DNA of 5,820 bases from Deltaproteobacteria bacterium. Lineage in GTDB: Bacteria; Desulfobacterota; Desulfobacteria; Desulfobacterales; ETH-SRB1. A program made the position numbers and the translations under genes. Within the stretch, counting starts at the first letter, position 1; every line of letters begins with the position of its first letter. Below, in pieces: positions 5,530 to 5,820 of the stretch. The DNA lies in NCBI GenBank assembly GCA_030262795.1, contig JAJSZO010000122.1, positions 1,790 to 7,609 on the forward strand, read 5' to 3'. The notes under the pieces were generated by a model, which saw nothing but the letters and a program-made list of their open reading frames with translations, made no database searches and was not told the origin of the DNA.

Positions 5530-5820
5530 TTCGCAGGAGTAAACATCACTTTTGCATGGGAGGGGGCTATTGCGATAGCCACTGAGCAAGACTCTGGTGG
5601 ATTGGTATCTCATAGATTTCCCACATATCGTCTTAAAGACAAAGAAGCGAATCTTGACTTCTTCCGCAACTTGATCCTGACGAAAAGGTTCGTCTGGGAC
5701 CTCGGGCTAATCTCACCTGGTGGCGCAGGTAGAAACCGTGTTATGAGTAAGAAAGACTTCTTGAAACTTAAAGTTTTTGTTCCTTCATTAAAAATACAAA
5801 AGGAAATTGGTAAAATACTA
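5530..5820 (+). pseudogene. hsdS: type I restriction specificity subunit (HsdS), 5'-truncated, runs off window
   Basis: From just after a TGA (5527-5529) to the window edge, 97 codons stay open. They read as the later part of an HsdS target-recognition domain and the start of the adjoining conserved helix. Signatures are FAWEGAIAIA (residues 8-17), GLVSHRFPTYRL (24-35), SPGGAGRNRVMSKKDFLKL (62-80) and the VPSLKIQKEIGKIL end (84-97), equivalent to the PLPPLxEQxxI signature leading into the spacer helix. HsdS gives a type I restriction-modification complex its DNA sequence specificity. No ATG, GTG or TTG lies between the TGA and the conserved FAWEGAI block, and the upstream frame does not resemble HsdS. 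The 5' part is therefore missing or frameshifted. The gene continues to the right, where a second recognition domain or hsdR/hsdM may follow. The family call is good; the pseudogene status is inferred. Confidence 0.7.

Overview
This window is a moderately AT-rich piece of bacterial chromosome. The short intergenic distances, Shine-Dalgarno-type signals, the MEP-pathway enzyme IspD and the GDP-fucose pair all point to a bacterium. The long form of the YcaO-domain protein and the mix of surface-sugar genes with eroded mobile and restriction genes resemble Desulfobacterota-type (former deltaproteobacterial) genomes. That placement is inference from recall and was not searched.

Layout. Positions 1-41 hold what may be the last codons of an upstream gene. 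Positions 42-249 are an AT-rich leader with a good sigma70-type promoter. From 250 to 4274 three genes run on the + strand with almost no gaps: gmd (GDP-mannose 4,6-dehydratase), fcl/wcaG (GDP-L-fucose synthase, with an inserted segment) and a 580-residue YcaO-domain protein. The first two make GDP-L-fucose from GDP-mannose, normally for lipopolysaccharide, capsule or exopolysaccharide. The YcaO protein is probably a co-transcribed, ATP-dependent backbone-amide-modifying enzyme whose substrate is not visible here. On the - strand, ispD (4231-4953) converges on the YcaO gene and overlaps its 3' end by 44 bp.

From about 4981 to the window end the character changes. An almost perfectly bounded, 196-bp imperfect palindrome with 24-bp terminal inverted repeats (4983-5178) looks like a MITE or other non-autonomous palindromic element. 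It lies between the start of ispD and the stop codon of an amino-terminally truncated S24 (LexA/CI-like) peptidase fragment (5190-5405, - strand). After about 120 bp without a gene comes a 97-codon stretch (5530-5820, + strand) that reads as the second half of a type I restriction specificity subunit (HsdS). It has no start codon at its 5' end and continues past the window. This right-hand third therefore looks like a decayed accessory region next to a working sugar-nucleotide operon.

The points most worth following are the palindromic element, the two gene remnants beside it, and the YcaO gene. The YcaO gene has an uncharacterised N-terminal region, an unusual proline-rich replacement in the C-terminal YcaO motif, and a strong ribosome binding site that points at an out-of-frame 8-codon reading frame.
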